DNA from: Chthonobacter albigriseus
GTDB taxonomy: Bacteria > Pseudomonadota > Alphaproteobacteria > Rhizobiales > Pleomorphomonadaceae
Direction of reading: 5' to 3'
Length of the DNA stretch: 64,000 nucleotides
NCBI RefSeq assembly: GCF_013839445.1
Contig: NZ_JACDIT010000003.1
Coordinates: 353,961-417,960 of the forward strand
This document shows positions 48,637 to 60,022 of this stretch, one piece after another (within the stretch, counting starts at the first letter, position 1; every line of letters begins with the position of its first letter). Made by a program: the position numbers and the translations under genes. The notes below the pieces were generated by a model, which saw only the letters and a program-made list of their open reading frames with translations, did not search any database and was not told the DNA's origin.

Positions 48637-48790
48637 CTTGGTTCGCGCAAGCGGACCGAACGCACCCCAAAACCCGTCATGGTCCGCGAAGGCGGACCAC
48701 CCACGCATCGAACAAACCGGTTTCAGGACATGACGCGCGCCCTGCCGAGCCCTGAAAGTCGTGGGTGGTCCGCCTTCGCGGACCATGACG
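48637..48790. repeat. Clustered REP-like palindromes with a 31-bp perfect inverted repeat
   Basis: Two 31-nt arms (48675-48705 and 48760-48790) are exact reverse complements separated by 54 nt; each also contains an internal hairpin GGTCCGC-GAAG-GCGGACC. A third, degenerate copy lies at 48637-48662, and a related one at 20907-20930. This is typical of REP/BIME-like intergenic repeats. The element lies between the ALDH and ADH genes and may influence read-through or mRNA stability. Confidence 0.75.
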
Positions 48791-48854
48791 ACCTGTTGGG
48801 TGAACGCCGAGGCCGGCCTTTCCTGACCGGTCGGACCAGCAGCGAGACCCACCC

Positions 48855-50000
48855 ATGACCATCCGCGCCAATTGGAACTACCCCACCGCCGTCCGCTTCG
48901 GCGCCGGCCGCATCAAGGAACTCGCCGAGGCCTGCAAGTCGTCGGGCATCGCCCGGCCGCTGTTCGTCACCGACCCCGGCCTCGTCAACCTGCCGATGAC
49001 GAAGGAGGCGATCCAGCAGCTGAAGGACGCCGGCCTCGCCGTCACCGTCTTCTCCGACGTCAAGGGCAACCCGGTTGAGAGCAACGTCTACGCCGGCATC
49101 GACCAGCTGCGCGTCGGCAAGTGCGACGGCGTGGTCGCCTTCGGCGGCGGCTCGGCCCTCGACGTCGGCAAGGTGATCGCCTTCATGGCCGGCCAGACCC
49201 GCCCGATGTGGGACTTCGAGGATGTCGGCGACTGGTGGACCCGCGCCGATCCGAACGGCATCGCCCCCATCGTCGCCGTCTCCACCACGGCCGGCACCGG
49301 CTCGGAGGTCGGCCGCGCCGGCGTCATCACCCACGAGGCGACGCATACGAAGAAGGTGATCTTCCACCCCAAGATGATGCCCAAGGTGACCATCCTCGAC
49401 CCGGAGCTGACCGTCGGCCTGCCGCCGAAGATCACCGCCTGGACCGGGATGGACGCCCTCGCCCACTGCATCGAGGCCTACTGCGCCCCCGGCTTCCACC
49501 CGATGGCGGACGGCATCGCCGTGGAGGGCATCCGCCTCGTCAAGGAGTTCCTGCCCAAGGCCGTGAAGACGGGCGACGACATCGAGGCGCGCGGGGCCAT
49601 GTTGACGGCGGCCTCCATGGGCGCCACCGCCTTCCAGAAGGGCCTCGGCGGTATCCACGCGCTGTCGCATCCCGTTGGCGCGCTCTACGACACCCACCAC
49701 GGGCTGACCAACGCCGTGTTCATGCCTTACGTGCTCAACTTCAACCGGCCGGCCATCGAGGAGCGCATCGCCCGCCTCGCCGCCTACCTCGGCCTCGACC
49801 GCTCGTTCGACAGCTTCGTCGGCTGGATCCTGGACCTGCGAGCCGAGATCGGCATCCCCCACACCCTCGCCGGCCTCAACGTGGACGACAGCCGCCTCGA
49901 CGAGATCGTCGCCATGGCCATCGTCGACCCGACGGCCGGCGGCAACCCGGTCCCGCTCGATGAGACGGCAGCCAAGGCGATCTTCCGCTCGGCGCTGTGA
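48855..50000 (+). CDS. Iron-containing alcohol dehydrogenase
   Basis: A 381-residue group III alcohol dehydrogenase with NAD-binding GGGSALDVGKVIAF near residue 96 and TTAGTGSEVGRAGV near residue 144, and metal ligands in DALAHCIEAYCAPGFHP near residue 200 and ALSHPVGALYDTHHGLTNA near residue 275. It closes the operon after a 237-nt gap filled by palindromic repeats. In the proposed scheme it oxidises the alcohol of a gamma-glutamyl amino alcohol. The repeat-filled gap could mean the gene is also expressed separately. Confidence 0.93.
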   Translation: MTIRANWNYPTAVRFGAGRIKELAEACKSSGIARPLFVTDPGLVNLPMTKEAIQQLKDAGLAVTVFSDVKGNPVESNVYAGIDQLRVGKCDGVVAFGGGSALDVGKVIAFMAGQTRPMWDFEDVGDWWTRADPNGIAPIVAVSTTAGTGSEVGRAGVITHEATHTKKVIFHPKMMPKVTILDPELTVGLPPKITAWTGMDALAHCIEAYCAPGFHPMADGIAVEGIRLVKEFLPKAVKTGDDIEARGAMLTAASMGATAFQKGLGGIHALSHPVGALYDTHHGLTNAVFMPYVLNFNRPAIEERIARLAAYLGLDRSFDSFVGWILDLRAEIGIPHTLAGLNVDDSRLDEIVAMAIVDPTAGGNPVPLDETAAKAIFRSAL

Positions 50001-50013
50001 GGCGCGGCGGCAA

Positions 50014-50042
50014 TTGCCCACTCCGATCTTTCCGGATATACT
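50014..50042 (+). promoter_or_regulatory. Promoter of the antitoxin-toxin locus
   Basis: TTGCCC (50014-50019), 17-nt spacer, TATACT (50037-50042): a good sigma-70-type pair. The -10 element forms the loop of the 16-bp inverted repeat, so a repressor on the repeat would block it. Transcription would start near 50049, 19 nt before the GTG. Confidence 0.7.
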
Positions 50043-50058
50043 TCCGGAAAGATCGGAG
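50021..50058. promoter_or_regulatory. Autoregulatory operator of the TA locus
   Basis: A perfect 16-bp inverted repeat (CTCCGATCTTTCCGGA / TCCGGAAAGATCGGAG, 6-nt loop) overlapping the -10 element and the ribosome site. It has no T-tract, so an operator for the antitoxin is more likely than a terminator of the ADH gene. Confidence 0.7.
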
Positions 50059-50067
50059 GATGGGTTC

Positions 50068-50379
50068 GTGACGACAGTTGCCCAACGCCGTGCGGTGACA
50101 CGCCACCGCCAAAAAGCGAGTGCGCAGGGACTCGCCCGGGTCGAGGTGCAGGTGCCCAAGATCCACTCGGCCCTGCTCCGCCGGATTGCCGAAACGTTGC
50201 GCAACGATCCGGCGGCAGCAAGGCATCTGTCCGAGATGGTCGGTGCACATACGGCTTATACATCTGGGCAGACACTCGGAGAATTTTTCGACGGCCTGCC
50301 GGACATTTCCGGGCCTGAATTCGACGAAGTCTTCGAACTCGGGCAGGACAGAAGCCTCCCCGAAGACATCGAGCTTTGA
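50068..50379 (+). CDS. Putative VapB-type antitoxin
   Basis: A 103-residue protein upstream of a PIN-domain gene, its stop overlapping the toxin start (TGATG), a standard toxin-antitoxin layout. The basic N-terminal half (VEVQVPKIHSALLRRIAETLR) suggests DNA binding, and the acidic C-terminal tail (EFDEVFELGQDRSLPEDIEL) would cover the toxin. The GTG at 50068 follows GGAGGA by seven nt. It does not show an obvious textbook VapB, Phd or RHH signature, so the class is inferred from context. Confidence 0.7.
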   Translation: MTTVAQRRAVTRHRQKASAQGLARVEVQVPKIHSALLRRIAETLRNDPAAARHLSEMVGAHTAYTSGQTLGEFFDGLPDISGPEFDEVFELGQDRSLPEDIEL

Positions 50380-50789
50380 TGTTTCTGCTCGACACGAACG
50401 TCATATCCGAGCTCCGCCGCGGGCGGGTTGCTCACCCGGCCGTTCTTCGATGGCGCGATAGCGTGGCGACGGAAACGACTTAACTCAGTATCTTCGTGCT
50501 GGCCGAACTGACCCGGGGGGTCGCGCTAGTCCGTCGACGCAACCCTATCCAGGCCAAGCAGTTCGAAAGATGGCTCGCTGAGGTGCGCAGCGAATTTCGC
50601 GACAGAACGGTGGGTGCCGACGCGGCGATCGCCGAACGATGGGGCGAGATCAATGCACCCGACAAGCTTCCGACGATCGACGGTTTCATCGCCGCAACCG
50701 CCCTCGTGTTCGGCATGATCGTCGTCACGCGAAACACCATCGATTTCCAGCGTGCGGGTGTCCAGGTCCTCGACCCCTTCCAGGCCTGA
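50379..50789 (+). pseudogene. VapC-type PIN toxin gene interrupted by an in-frame stop
   Basis: A PIN-domain ribonuclease toxin frame of 136 codons, with all the acidic residues of the active site: MFLLDTN (codon 5), AELTRG, TIDGFIAATAL and VTRNTIDF. Codon 35 is TAA (50481-50483), located where VapC proteins have an aromatic residue (ETxYLS-type context), so a single substitution such as TAC to TAA explains it. The reading frame is otherwise intact on both sides. The downstream part could restart at the GTG at 50496 but would lack the first catalytic Asp. The toxin is therefore probably inactive. Confidence 0.85.
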
Positions 50790-50807
50790 CCCGCTCAGCC
50801 CGGCGCC

Positions 50808-51665
<858 letters not shown>

Positions 51666-51869
51666 GGGGGAGAAGGCTTTCGAAAGAGGTTGCAAGGCAG
51701 GTCCCGCGAGATACGCGGGATCCCGCTTCGCTCTCTAGATCAAATGCGACTGCAGTGCAGCATGATCGGTGACAAAATCCGTGAGGATCTCGCATGTCCC
51801 CTCCACCCTTCCCGTGCCGGCCGGAAGGCGTTAAGAACCCCGCACCCCCAGACGAGGAGCCGCAGAGGC

Positions 51870-52724
51870 ATGCCCGTGACGCCCTTCGCCGACCGCTTCG
51901 AGACGCTCGCCACCGCACGTTCCCCGCTCTGCGTGGGCCTCGACCCCGCGCCGGAGACGCTGAAGGCGTGGGACCTGCCCTATTCCGCTGAAGGCGTTCG
52001 CGTCTTCGGCCTGGAGATGGTCGAGGCGCTCGGCGACCGCATCGCCATCTACAAGCCGCAGGTCGCCTTCTACGAGCGCTTCGGCTGGAAGGGCCTGAAG
52101 GCGCTTGAGGAGGTGGTTCGCCACATCCGCTCCACCGGCGCGCTGGCGCTCGCCGACATCAAGCGCATGGACATCGGCCACACCCTGGAGGCCTACGCCG
52201 CCGCCTGGCTCGGCGAGGACGCCGGCACGCCGGTGGACGCGATCACGCTGGGTGCCTACATGGGCTCCGGCTCGCTGAAGCCGGTGGTGGACCGGGCAGT
52301 CCAGGCGGGCGCCGGCCTCTTCGTCGTCGTCCGCTCGTCCAACCCGGACGGCATCGTTCTGCAGAACGCCCGCCAGGAGGACGACAGGACGGTCGCCGAG
52401 GCGCTTGCCGACGACCTCACCCTCTTCAACCGCGGGCAGCTTTCCAAGCTGAACGGCGCCGGACCGGTGGGCGCCGTCGTCGGTGCGACGCTGGACGATG
52501 CGGAGGGCGTGCTCGACCGCCTGCGGACCTCGCTGATCCTCGCCCCCGGCATCGGCGCGCAGGGCGCGACCATGGCCGACGTCAAGAGCCGTTTTGGCCG
52601 CGATGCCGCCCGGCGGACGCTGCCGACCGTGTCGCGCCAGATCGCCCACGCCGGCCCGAACCGCGCCGCCATCCGCGAGACGACCGAGCGCCTCCGCGAG
52701 GAGGCCTTCGCCCTGCGCGGCTGA
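51870..52724 (+). CDS. pyrF: Orotidine 5'-phosphate decarboxylase (group 2)
   Basis: Last step of de novo UMP synthesis. The 284-residue product belongs to the longer group 2 PyrF: N-terminal SPLCVGLDPAPETLKAW near residues 17-33, KPQVAFYERFG near residue 63, and the catalytic ALADIKRMDIGHT near residue 91 holding the Asp-Lys-x-x-Asp signature. The ATG at 51870 follows a GCAGAGG site; the much longer frame upstream is a chance extension through the antisense of purU. An ABC-F gene follows 41 nt later. Confidence 0.94.
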   Translation: MPVTPFADRFETLATARSPLCVGLDPAPETLKAWDLPYSAEGVRVFGLEMVEALGDRIAIYKPQVAFYERFGWKGLKALEEVVRHIRSTGALALADIKRMDIGHTLEAYAAAWLGEDAGTPVDAITLGAYMGSGSLKPVVDRAVQAGAGLFVVVRSSNPDGIVLQNARQEDDRTVAEALADDLTLFNRGQLSKLNGAGPVGAVVGATLDDAEGVLDRLRTSLILAPGIGAQGATMADVKSRFGRDAARRTLPTVSRQIAHAGPNRAAIRETTERLREEAFALRG

Positions 52725-52765
52725 TCCCGCCCGGCGACCGAGACGTTGAACACCAGAAGGACATC

Positions 52766-54589
<1,824 letters not shown>

Positions 54590-54790
54590 GTTAGTCGAGC
54601 TGGGAGGATTTCCCTGTTTCTCGCGGCTTTCCAGGGTTTTTCTCTAGGTGCTATTCCCATCGGCCGAGCAAATCATCAGCAAATATCCATGCAGGCTAGC
54701 ATCTATGTACTTCTATACATATTGAAAGAGAAATTTAACAGGTGGGGACCACACTCGCCCTGAGGATCGCTCTTCCCGGAAAGGGAGACC
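54590..54790. other. AT-richer gap after uup
   Basis: About 200 nt of lower GC than surrounding DNA, continuing the composition shift in the 3' part of uup. No gene or clear hairpin was found; it should include the promoter of the following chemoreceptor-like gene. Confidence 0.4.
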
Positions 54791-56119
54791 ATGTTCGGGC
54801 TCACCAATAAAAAAATCTCAATGGATGCCGCGGCGACGACGATGGACGGTTCGGCCAATCTGCGCGCTCTGGCGAGCGCGGCCGAAGCACAATTGGACGA
54901 CGCGCGCCGATCCATGGACACGCTGAAATCGCGCGTCTCGGAGGATTTCGGCCGCACCGTCGAACTCTCCGTCAATCTTAGCGAGCTGATGTGCCTTATG
55001 GCCTGGTCGAACGGCAACGTTCGCAAGCTGTCGGGCGAGACCGTGGCGATCTCCGGCGCCGTCGAGGAGATGGCGCGCACGGTCCAGAACATCGCGCAGT
55101 TGAGCGAGGCCGCGCAGGGCCGCTCCGGCGACGCTCAGCAACTGGTCGAAGCCGGCACCAGCCGCGCACAGTCCGCCGGCCGCGCCATGGCCGAGATCTC
55201 GGAGGCCTTCTCAGGCCTCGACGACCGCATGCAGATGCTCGGCCGCGCCATCGAATCGATCGGCGGCTTCGCCAAGGAGATCGAGAGCATCTCCAGCCAG
55301 ACCAAGCTCCTCGCCCTCAACGCCACCATCGAGGCCGCCCGCGCCGGCGACGCAGGCCGCGGCTTCGCTGTGGTGGCGGCCGAGGTCAAGGCGTTGTCGG
55401 AAGAAACCTCTAAGACAACCGAACTGATCCGCGGCCAGCTGACCACACTCACCGACGTCATGGGCTCCATGCTGCAAGCCATGGCCATCGGCGGCGGCAA
55501 GGTGCGCGACGGCGCCGAGACGTTCAACGCCGTGGCCTCCGACATGGACGGCATTCGCGGCTGCGTCGGCGAGGTGACCGGCTCGATCGGCTCGATCGCC
55601 CACATGCTCAGCGACCAGCAGCAGGCGACCGAGTCGATCGCCAAGAGCCTGTCGGAGATCGCCAAGCTCGCCGGCCAGAACGAAGCCGACACCAAGACCT
55701 CAATCGATTATATCGACAAGGCCGAGGCGATCGTCGCACAGCAGCTGGACTCCGCCCGCAACCTGGACATCCATCATGTCGACGAACGCCGCATGCGCGC
55801 CGACCACATGGCCTGGAAACGGGCGCTCGCCGAGTGCCTCGTCGGCCTGAAGCCGATCGACGCGCGAAATTTCGAGACCCGCAACAAGCCGCTCGGCGAC
55901 AGCTACGAGCGCATCTCTGACGAATCCGTCCGCCGCATGCAGTCCTTCATCGTGCTGAGGCCGGCCGTGGAGAAGATGGCGGCGGAAGCTAGCCGCCTCG
56001 TCCAGGAGATGACGACCGGCAACATCGGCAAGGCCATCGAGCACTACGTGGCGATGGACGGCATCTCCAACGAGACCATGCCAAAGCTGATGGATTTCGT
56101 CCGCAGCCTGCCGCGCTGA
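54791..56119 (+). CDS. Soluble methyl-accepting chemotaxis-type protein
   Basis: A 442-residue protein without membrane helices. Residues ~80-310 form the signalling coiled coil with the conserved hairpin [17 protein letters not shown] then [16 protein letters not shown] near residues 172-204. A C-terminal segment (~330-430, beginning [15 protein letters not shown]) resembles a CZB-type zinc-binding domain, with His residues in DHMAWK and EHYVAM, but the usual Cys ligand is not evident. It is probably a cytosolic sensor. A 13-bp stem terminator lies just after the gene. Confidence 0.86.
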   Translation: MFGLTNKKISMDAAATTMDGSANLRALASAAEAQLDDARRSMDTLKSRVSEDFGRTVELSVNLSELMCLMAWSNGNVRKLSGETVAISGAVEEMARTVQNIAQLSEAAQGRSGDAQQLVEAGTSRAQSAGRAMAEISEAFSGLDDRMQMLGRAIESIGGFAKEIESISSQTKLLALNATIEAARAGDAGRGFAVVAAEVKALSEETSKTTELIRGQLTTLTDVMGSMLQAMAIGGGKVRDGAETFNAVASDMDGIRGCVGEVTGSIGSIAHMLSDQQQATESIAKSLSEIAKLAGQNEADTKTSIDYIDKAEAIVAQQLDSARNLDIHHVDERRMRADHMAWKRALAECLVGLKPIDARNFETRNKPLGDSYERISDESVRRMQSFIVLRPAVEKMAAEASRLVQEMTTGNIGKAIEHYVAMDGISNETMPKLMDFVRSLPR

Positions 56120-56141
56120 TCGCACGCGAAAGCATCGAAAG

Positions 56142-56180
56142 CCGCCGCTCCGCCACCCGGCGGAGCGGCGGGTTTCGTTG
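56142..56180 (+). terminator. Rho-independent terminator after the soluble MCP gene
   Basis: A perfect 13-bp stem (CCGCCGCTCCGCC / GGCGGAGCGGCGG) with a 4-nt loop and a short T-rich tail (GTTTCGTT), starting 23 nt after the stop codon. Confidence 0.8.
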
Positions 56181-56303
56181 ATCAAGCCGCGCCCCCAGGG
56201 CGGTTGCCCCCGGCGTCCTTGCCCCCGCGGCCATCCTCGTGCCCAACTTGGACGGTGAATGTCGCCTCCCGCGTCGATCACCGAACAAGGCACGCCCCGC
56301 ACG

Positions 56304-58706
56304 ATGCACTCCGTCGTCACCAGGACGCTTCTCCTCCTCGGCCTCTTCGCCGCCCTCGTGCTGCCGGTCGCGCCGCTCTTCGCCCAGACGATCCCCGGCG
56401 TGACCGCGGCCAAGCCTGCGGCCGAGGCGCCTGCCCTCTCCTCCCGCGAGGCGGCGGAAGCGCTGATCCGCGTGCTTGAGGACGAGGCCGCGCGCAAGCG
56501 CCTGGTCGAGGAACTGCGTCGGCAGGCCGAACCCCCGCCGCCCGAAGCGCCCGCCCCGGCCGCCGAAGCGCCCGCCGCCGTCGGCGCGCCGACGCCTCCC
56601 GCAGGGCCGGAGGACACCGCCGATCCTTCGCTTGCACGCGAACTCGGCGAGTATACCCAGGCGGTCGCCCGCGAGACCGCCGACTTCGTCACCAAGATCT
56701 GGCGCGGCCTCGCCAACCTGACCCGCCTGCTCGATGGCTCCACCGAGATCGACTGGACGCGAGTTGCCGATCAGGTCGTGCCCCTGCTCGGCCTGATCTT
56801 CGTCGCCTTCTCCGCCCTGCTTATTCTGCAGTGGTTTGCGCAGTGGCCGTTGCGGGGGATCACCGCCGCCGCCGCGCGGATGACGGTGGTCGGCCGCGTG
56901 GTGCTCCTGGCCGTCGCCACGTTCATCGACCTCGCGGTCGTCGCGCTCGCCTGGGTGACCGCGGGCGCCTGGCTCGTCGCCAACACCGTCGGCAACCGCA
57001 TCGAGCTGATCGAGAGCCTCTTCCTCAACGCCTTCGTCCTCATCGAAGTCACCAAGGTGTTCATCCGCGCGGTGTTCCAGCCGCGCCGGCCGCCGCTGCG
57101 CGTGTTTCCGATCTCGGACGCCACGGCCCGCTACTGGAACTTCCGCCTCGCCCGCCTCGTCGGTTTCCTCGGCTACGGCGTCATGCTGGTGGTGCCGATC
57201 GTCAACTCCACCATCGCCTTCGCCGTCGGCCTCGGCGTGCGCCTGGTGATCGTGCTGACGTCGCTGATCACCACGATCGTCCTGGTGCTGCGCAACCGTG
57301 CCAACGTCCGCGCCGGCCTGATCGAGGCCGCGATGCTGGTGCGCGGCGGCGCCGTCTCCGCCGCCCTTGCCACGCTGGCCCGCGTCTGGCACTTCCTCGT
57401 CATCGCCTACGTGCTGGTCGCCTTCGTCGTCTGGGTCACCCGCCCCTTCGACGCCGTCGGCTTCATGGCCACGGCCACGCTGCAGACGTTTATCGTCCTG
57501 GCGGTGGGCGGTGGCCTGATGGGCCTGATGAACCGCACCATCACCGGCGGCATCCGCCTGCCCGCCGACATCAAGCGCGCCCTGCCGCTGCTGGAGAACC
57601 GGCTGAACCTCCTGGTGCCGACCTTCCTGCGGGTGATCCGGATCTTCATGTTCGTGCTGGTCGCCGCCTTCATCCTGCAGGCCTGGCAACTGATCGACGT
57701 CACCGCCTGGATGGAGACGGATCGCGGCCGCGACATGGTCGGCCGCTTCGTCACCGCGCTGATCATCGTCCTGGTCGCCATGGCGATCTGGATCGCCGCC
57801 ACCTCCTGGATCGAGTATCGCCTCAACCCGGCGAGCGGCCGCGTCTCGACCGCCCGCGCCCGCACCCTCTTCTCGCTCTTCCGCAACGCCTTCTCGATCG
57901 TCATCGTGGTGATCACGGCGATGCTGGCGCTGTCCGAACTCGGCGTCGACATCGCCCCGCTGATCGCCGGTGCCGGCGTGCTCGGCCTGGCCGTCGGCTT
58001 CGGCTCCCAGAAGCTGGTGCAGGACATCATCACCGGCGCGTTCATCCAGTTCGAGAACGCCATGAACGAGGGCGACGTGGTCACCGTCGCCGGCATTTCC
58101 GGCGTGGTGGAGCGGCTGACGATCCGCTCCGTCGGCTTGCGCGACGCCAACGGCGTCTACCATGTGGTGCCCTTCTCCTCCGTCGACGCCGTTTCCAACG
58201 CCATGCGTGGCTTCGCCTTCCACGTCGCCGACATCTCCGTCGCCTACCGCGAGAACATCAAGGAGGTGAAGCGGCTGATGGGCGTCGCCTTCGAGCGCCT
58301 GATGGCGACGCCCCACGGCGCCGGCATCCTGGAGCCCCTGGAGATGAACGGCATCGTCCAGATGACGGAGAGCGCCGTGGTGATCCGCGCCCGAATCAAG
58401 ACGATCCCCGGCCAGCAATGGGCGGTCGGCCGCGCCTACACCGAACTCGTCAAGGAGGTCTTCGACGAGAACGGCATCGAGATCCCCTTCCCGCAGCAGA
58501 CCCTCTGGTTCGGCCGCAGCCGCGACGGCGAGCCGCCGGAACTCCGCCTGGTGGAGGAGCACGACGAGAACGAGCACCCCGCCGAGCCGCCGGCCCGACC
58601 GGTCCCGCGCACCGCGTCGGAGGTCGGCGCCCCCCGCCGGCATCGGGCGCGGCCGCCGCGCCAGACCATCGACGTGCCGGACAGCCCCGACGACGGCGGT
58701 CGTTGA
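56304..58706 (+). CDS. Large MscS-family mechanosensitive channel
   Basis: An 800-residue channel of the MscS superfamily: N-terminal signal peptide (residues 1-27, LFAQTIP), a periplasmic region, about ten membrane helices from ~130 to ~560, the pore helix and beta domain near residues 555-640 (AGAGVLGLAVGFGSQKLVQD, FIQFENAMNEGDVV), and a charged Pro/Arg-rich tail. It protects against osmotic downshift by opening under tension. The ATG at 56304 gives a compact signal peptide; 56259 is an alternative start. The 3' end of the gene is embedded in a 25-bp tandem repeat. Confidence 0.9.
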   Translation: MHSVVTRTLLLLGLFAALVLPVAPLFAQTIPGVTAAKPAAEAPALSSREAAEALIRVLEDEAARKRLVEELRRQAEPPPPEAPAPAAEAPAAVGAPTPPAGPEDTADPSLARELGEYTQAVARETADFVTKIWRGLANLTRLLDGSTEIDWTRVADQVVPLLGLIFVAFSALLILQWFAQWPLRGITAAAARMTVVGRVVLLAVATFIDLAVVALAWVTAGAWLVANTVGNRIELIESLFLNAFVLIEVTKVFIRAVFQPRRPPLRVFPISDATARYWNFRLARLVGFLGYGVMLVVPIVNSTIAFAVGLGVRLVIVLTSLITTIVLVLRNRANVRAGLIEAAMLVRGGAVSAALATLARVWHFLVIAYVLVAFVVWVTRPFDAVGFMATATLQTFIVLAVGGGLMGLMNRTITGGIRLPADIKRALPLLENRLNLLVPTFLRVIRIFMFVLVAAFILQAWQLIDVTAWMETDRGRDMVGRFVTALIIVLVAMAIWIAATSWIEYRLNPASGRVSTARARTLFSLFRNAFSIVIVVITAMLALSELGVDIAPLIAGAGVLGLAVGFGSQKLVQDIITGAFIQFENAMNEGDVVTVAGISGVVERLTIRSVGLRDANGVYHVVPFSSVDAVSNAMRGFAFHVADISVAYRENIKEVKRLMGVAFERLMATPHGAGILEPLEMNGIVQMTESAVVIRARIKTIPGQQWAVGRAYTELVKEVFDENGIEIPFPQQTLWFGRSRDGEPPELRLVEEHDENEHPAEPPARPVPRTASEVGAPRRHRARPPRQTIDVPDSPDDGGR

Positions 58707-58762
58707 TCTCGTCGACGACGGCCGTCGTTGATCCCGTCAACGACGGCGGTCGTTGACTATGT
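58688..58762 (+). repeat. Tandem 25-bp repeat at the 3' end of the MscS gene
   Basis: Three consecutive 25-nt units (58688-58712, 58713-58737, 58738-58762) share CGACGACGGCGGTCGTTGAT-like sequence with one to a few changes. The first unit covers the stop codon of the MscS gene. The units also contain inverted repeats: ACGACGGCCGTCGT in unit 2, and GTCAACGAC / GTCGTTGAC across units 2 and 3. Possible roles are transcript termination or slippage; no protein role is likely. Confidence 0.8.
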
Positions 58763-58903
58763 CCCGCGCCGCGTCGCCGCAACGGAACCTGCGCCCTTGA
58801 CGGCGGCGCACGCAGCGGCTTTCTCGTCCCACAACCGTTCGGGCGTCATCCCTTTGCCTTGCGGCCCGTATAGGGAACGGACGATCTCAAGGATTTCGAG
58901 CGC

Positions 58904-59896
58904 GTGTTGAAGCGAGTGGATGACGAAAGTGAGCTAGGCCTTGGCGGGCGCCTGATGCGCTGGGTCGGCCCGCTGGTCGCCATCGGCCTGATCGCAGCCG
59001 CCAGCTACGTGCTCTGGGACATGGTCACCTCCATGTCCCTCTTCGACGTCACCCGCGCCATCACGGAGATGCCGCCCTGGCGGATCGCCGCGGCCTTCGC
59101 CGCCACCGCCCTCGGCATGGTGGCGCTGGCCGGCTACGACATGCTCGCGGTCAAGGTCGTCCGTTCCAGCCCGCCGCTGTCGCTACGCCGCGCTGCAGTC
59201 ACCAGCCTGATCGCCAACATCTTCGCCAACGCGCTCGGCCTGCCCCTCCTGTCCGGCGGCTCCGCCCGCTACCGGATCTACTCGCTGGGTGGCGCCGGCC
59301 TATCCGTGGTCGGCCGGATCATTGCGATGAGCTGGGTCACCATGTGGTCCGGCATTCTCCTCGTGCTCGGCCTATCGCTCGCCCTCGGCCCGCCCGGCGA
59401 AACCCCGCTGCTCGGACACGAGGCGGCCGACCGCGCGCTCGGCGTGGTCCTCATCCTCCTCCTGGCCGGCTTCATCGGCTGGGTCGGCGTCAAGCGCCGC
59501 GCGATCCGCCTCGGCGGCTGGGCAGTGCGCCTGCCCGGTCCGGCGATCGCCGGCGGCATGGTCGCCGCTGGCGCGGTCGACCTCCTCACCGCCGCCACCG
59601 CGCTTTGGCTGCTGCTGCCGGAAGGCGCCGCGCCGGACCTCGTGCGCTACATCGTCACCTACACCGTCGGCCTCGTCGCCGGCATCGCCTCCAACACGCC
59701 CGGCGGCATCGGCGTTTTCGAAGCCGCCGTCGTCACCGGCCTCGACGTCGCCGACCGCCCCGACGTCGCTGCCGGCCTGATCCTCTTCCGCCTCATCTAC
59801 TGCATCGTCCCGCTGATCGCCGCCATCGTGCTGATGGCAGTGGTCGAGTGGGTCGAGCGCCGCCGTCTCGCCCGCCGTCTGGGCGACCGGATCTAG
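58904..59896 (+). CDS. YbhN/MprF-like (UPF0104) membrane protein
   Basis: A 330-residue integral membrane protein of the lysylphosphatidylglycerol-synthase transmembrane (YbhN/UPF0104) group, with about eight helices and the conserved segments NALGLPLLSGGSARYRIYS near residues 105-123 and GIASNTPGGIGVFEAAV near residue 265. It lacks the C-terminal synthase domain of MprF, so it cannot aminoacylate lipids; it is more likely a flippase-type or hopanoid-related protein. The start is GTG at 58904. Function beyond membrane lipid handling is unknown. Confidence 0.85.
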   Translation: MLKRVDDESELGLGGRLMRWVGPLVAIGLIAAASYVLWDMVTSMSLFDVTRAITEMPPWRIAAAFAATALGMVALAGYDMLAVKVVRSSPPLSLRRAAVTSLIANIFANALGLPLLSGGSARYRIYSLGGAGLSVVGRIIAMSWVTMWSGILLVLGLSLALGPPGETPLLGHEAADRALGVVLILLLAGFIGWVGVKRRAIRLGGWAVRLPGPAIAGGMVAAGAVDLLTAATALWLLLPEGAAPDLVRYIVTYTVGLVAGIASNTPGGIGVFEAAVVTGLDVADRPDVAAGLILFRLIYCIVPLIAAIVLMAVVEWVERRRLARRLGDRI

Positions 59897-60022
59897 CTGT
59901 CGGACGGGGAAAAGCAGGCAAAGCCCACGTCCCCGCTGGCGGCCGGGTCGCGGGTCGTGCTATCCCCTCGCCTCCCTCCAAGACCATCGGGACGCCCGGC
60001 CGCGCCGGCGTTCGAGGCTCCC

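Noticed and set aside
48675..48790. 31-bp inverted repeat as insertion sequence ends
   Set aside because: Only 54 nt lie between the arms, too short for a transposase; the hairpin-containing arms fit REP elements.
50021..50058. 16-bp hairpin as terminator of the ADH gene
   Set aside because: No T-tract follows; it overlaps a good promoter and the ribosome site of the antitoxin gene, so an operator is preferred.
55989..58643. An 884-codon open frame antisense to the MscS gene
   Set aside because: It is a GC-rich shadow frame; the composition is Asp/Gly/His/Arg-biased with no domain, and the plus-strand gene has clear MscS motifs.
58688..58762. Tandem repeats as a possible CRISPR array
   Set aside because: The units are contiguous without unique spacers, and no cas gene is present.
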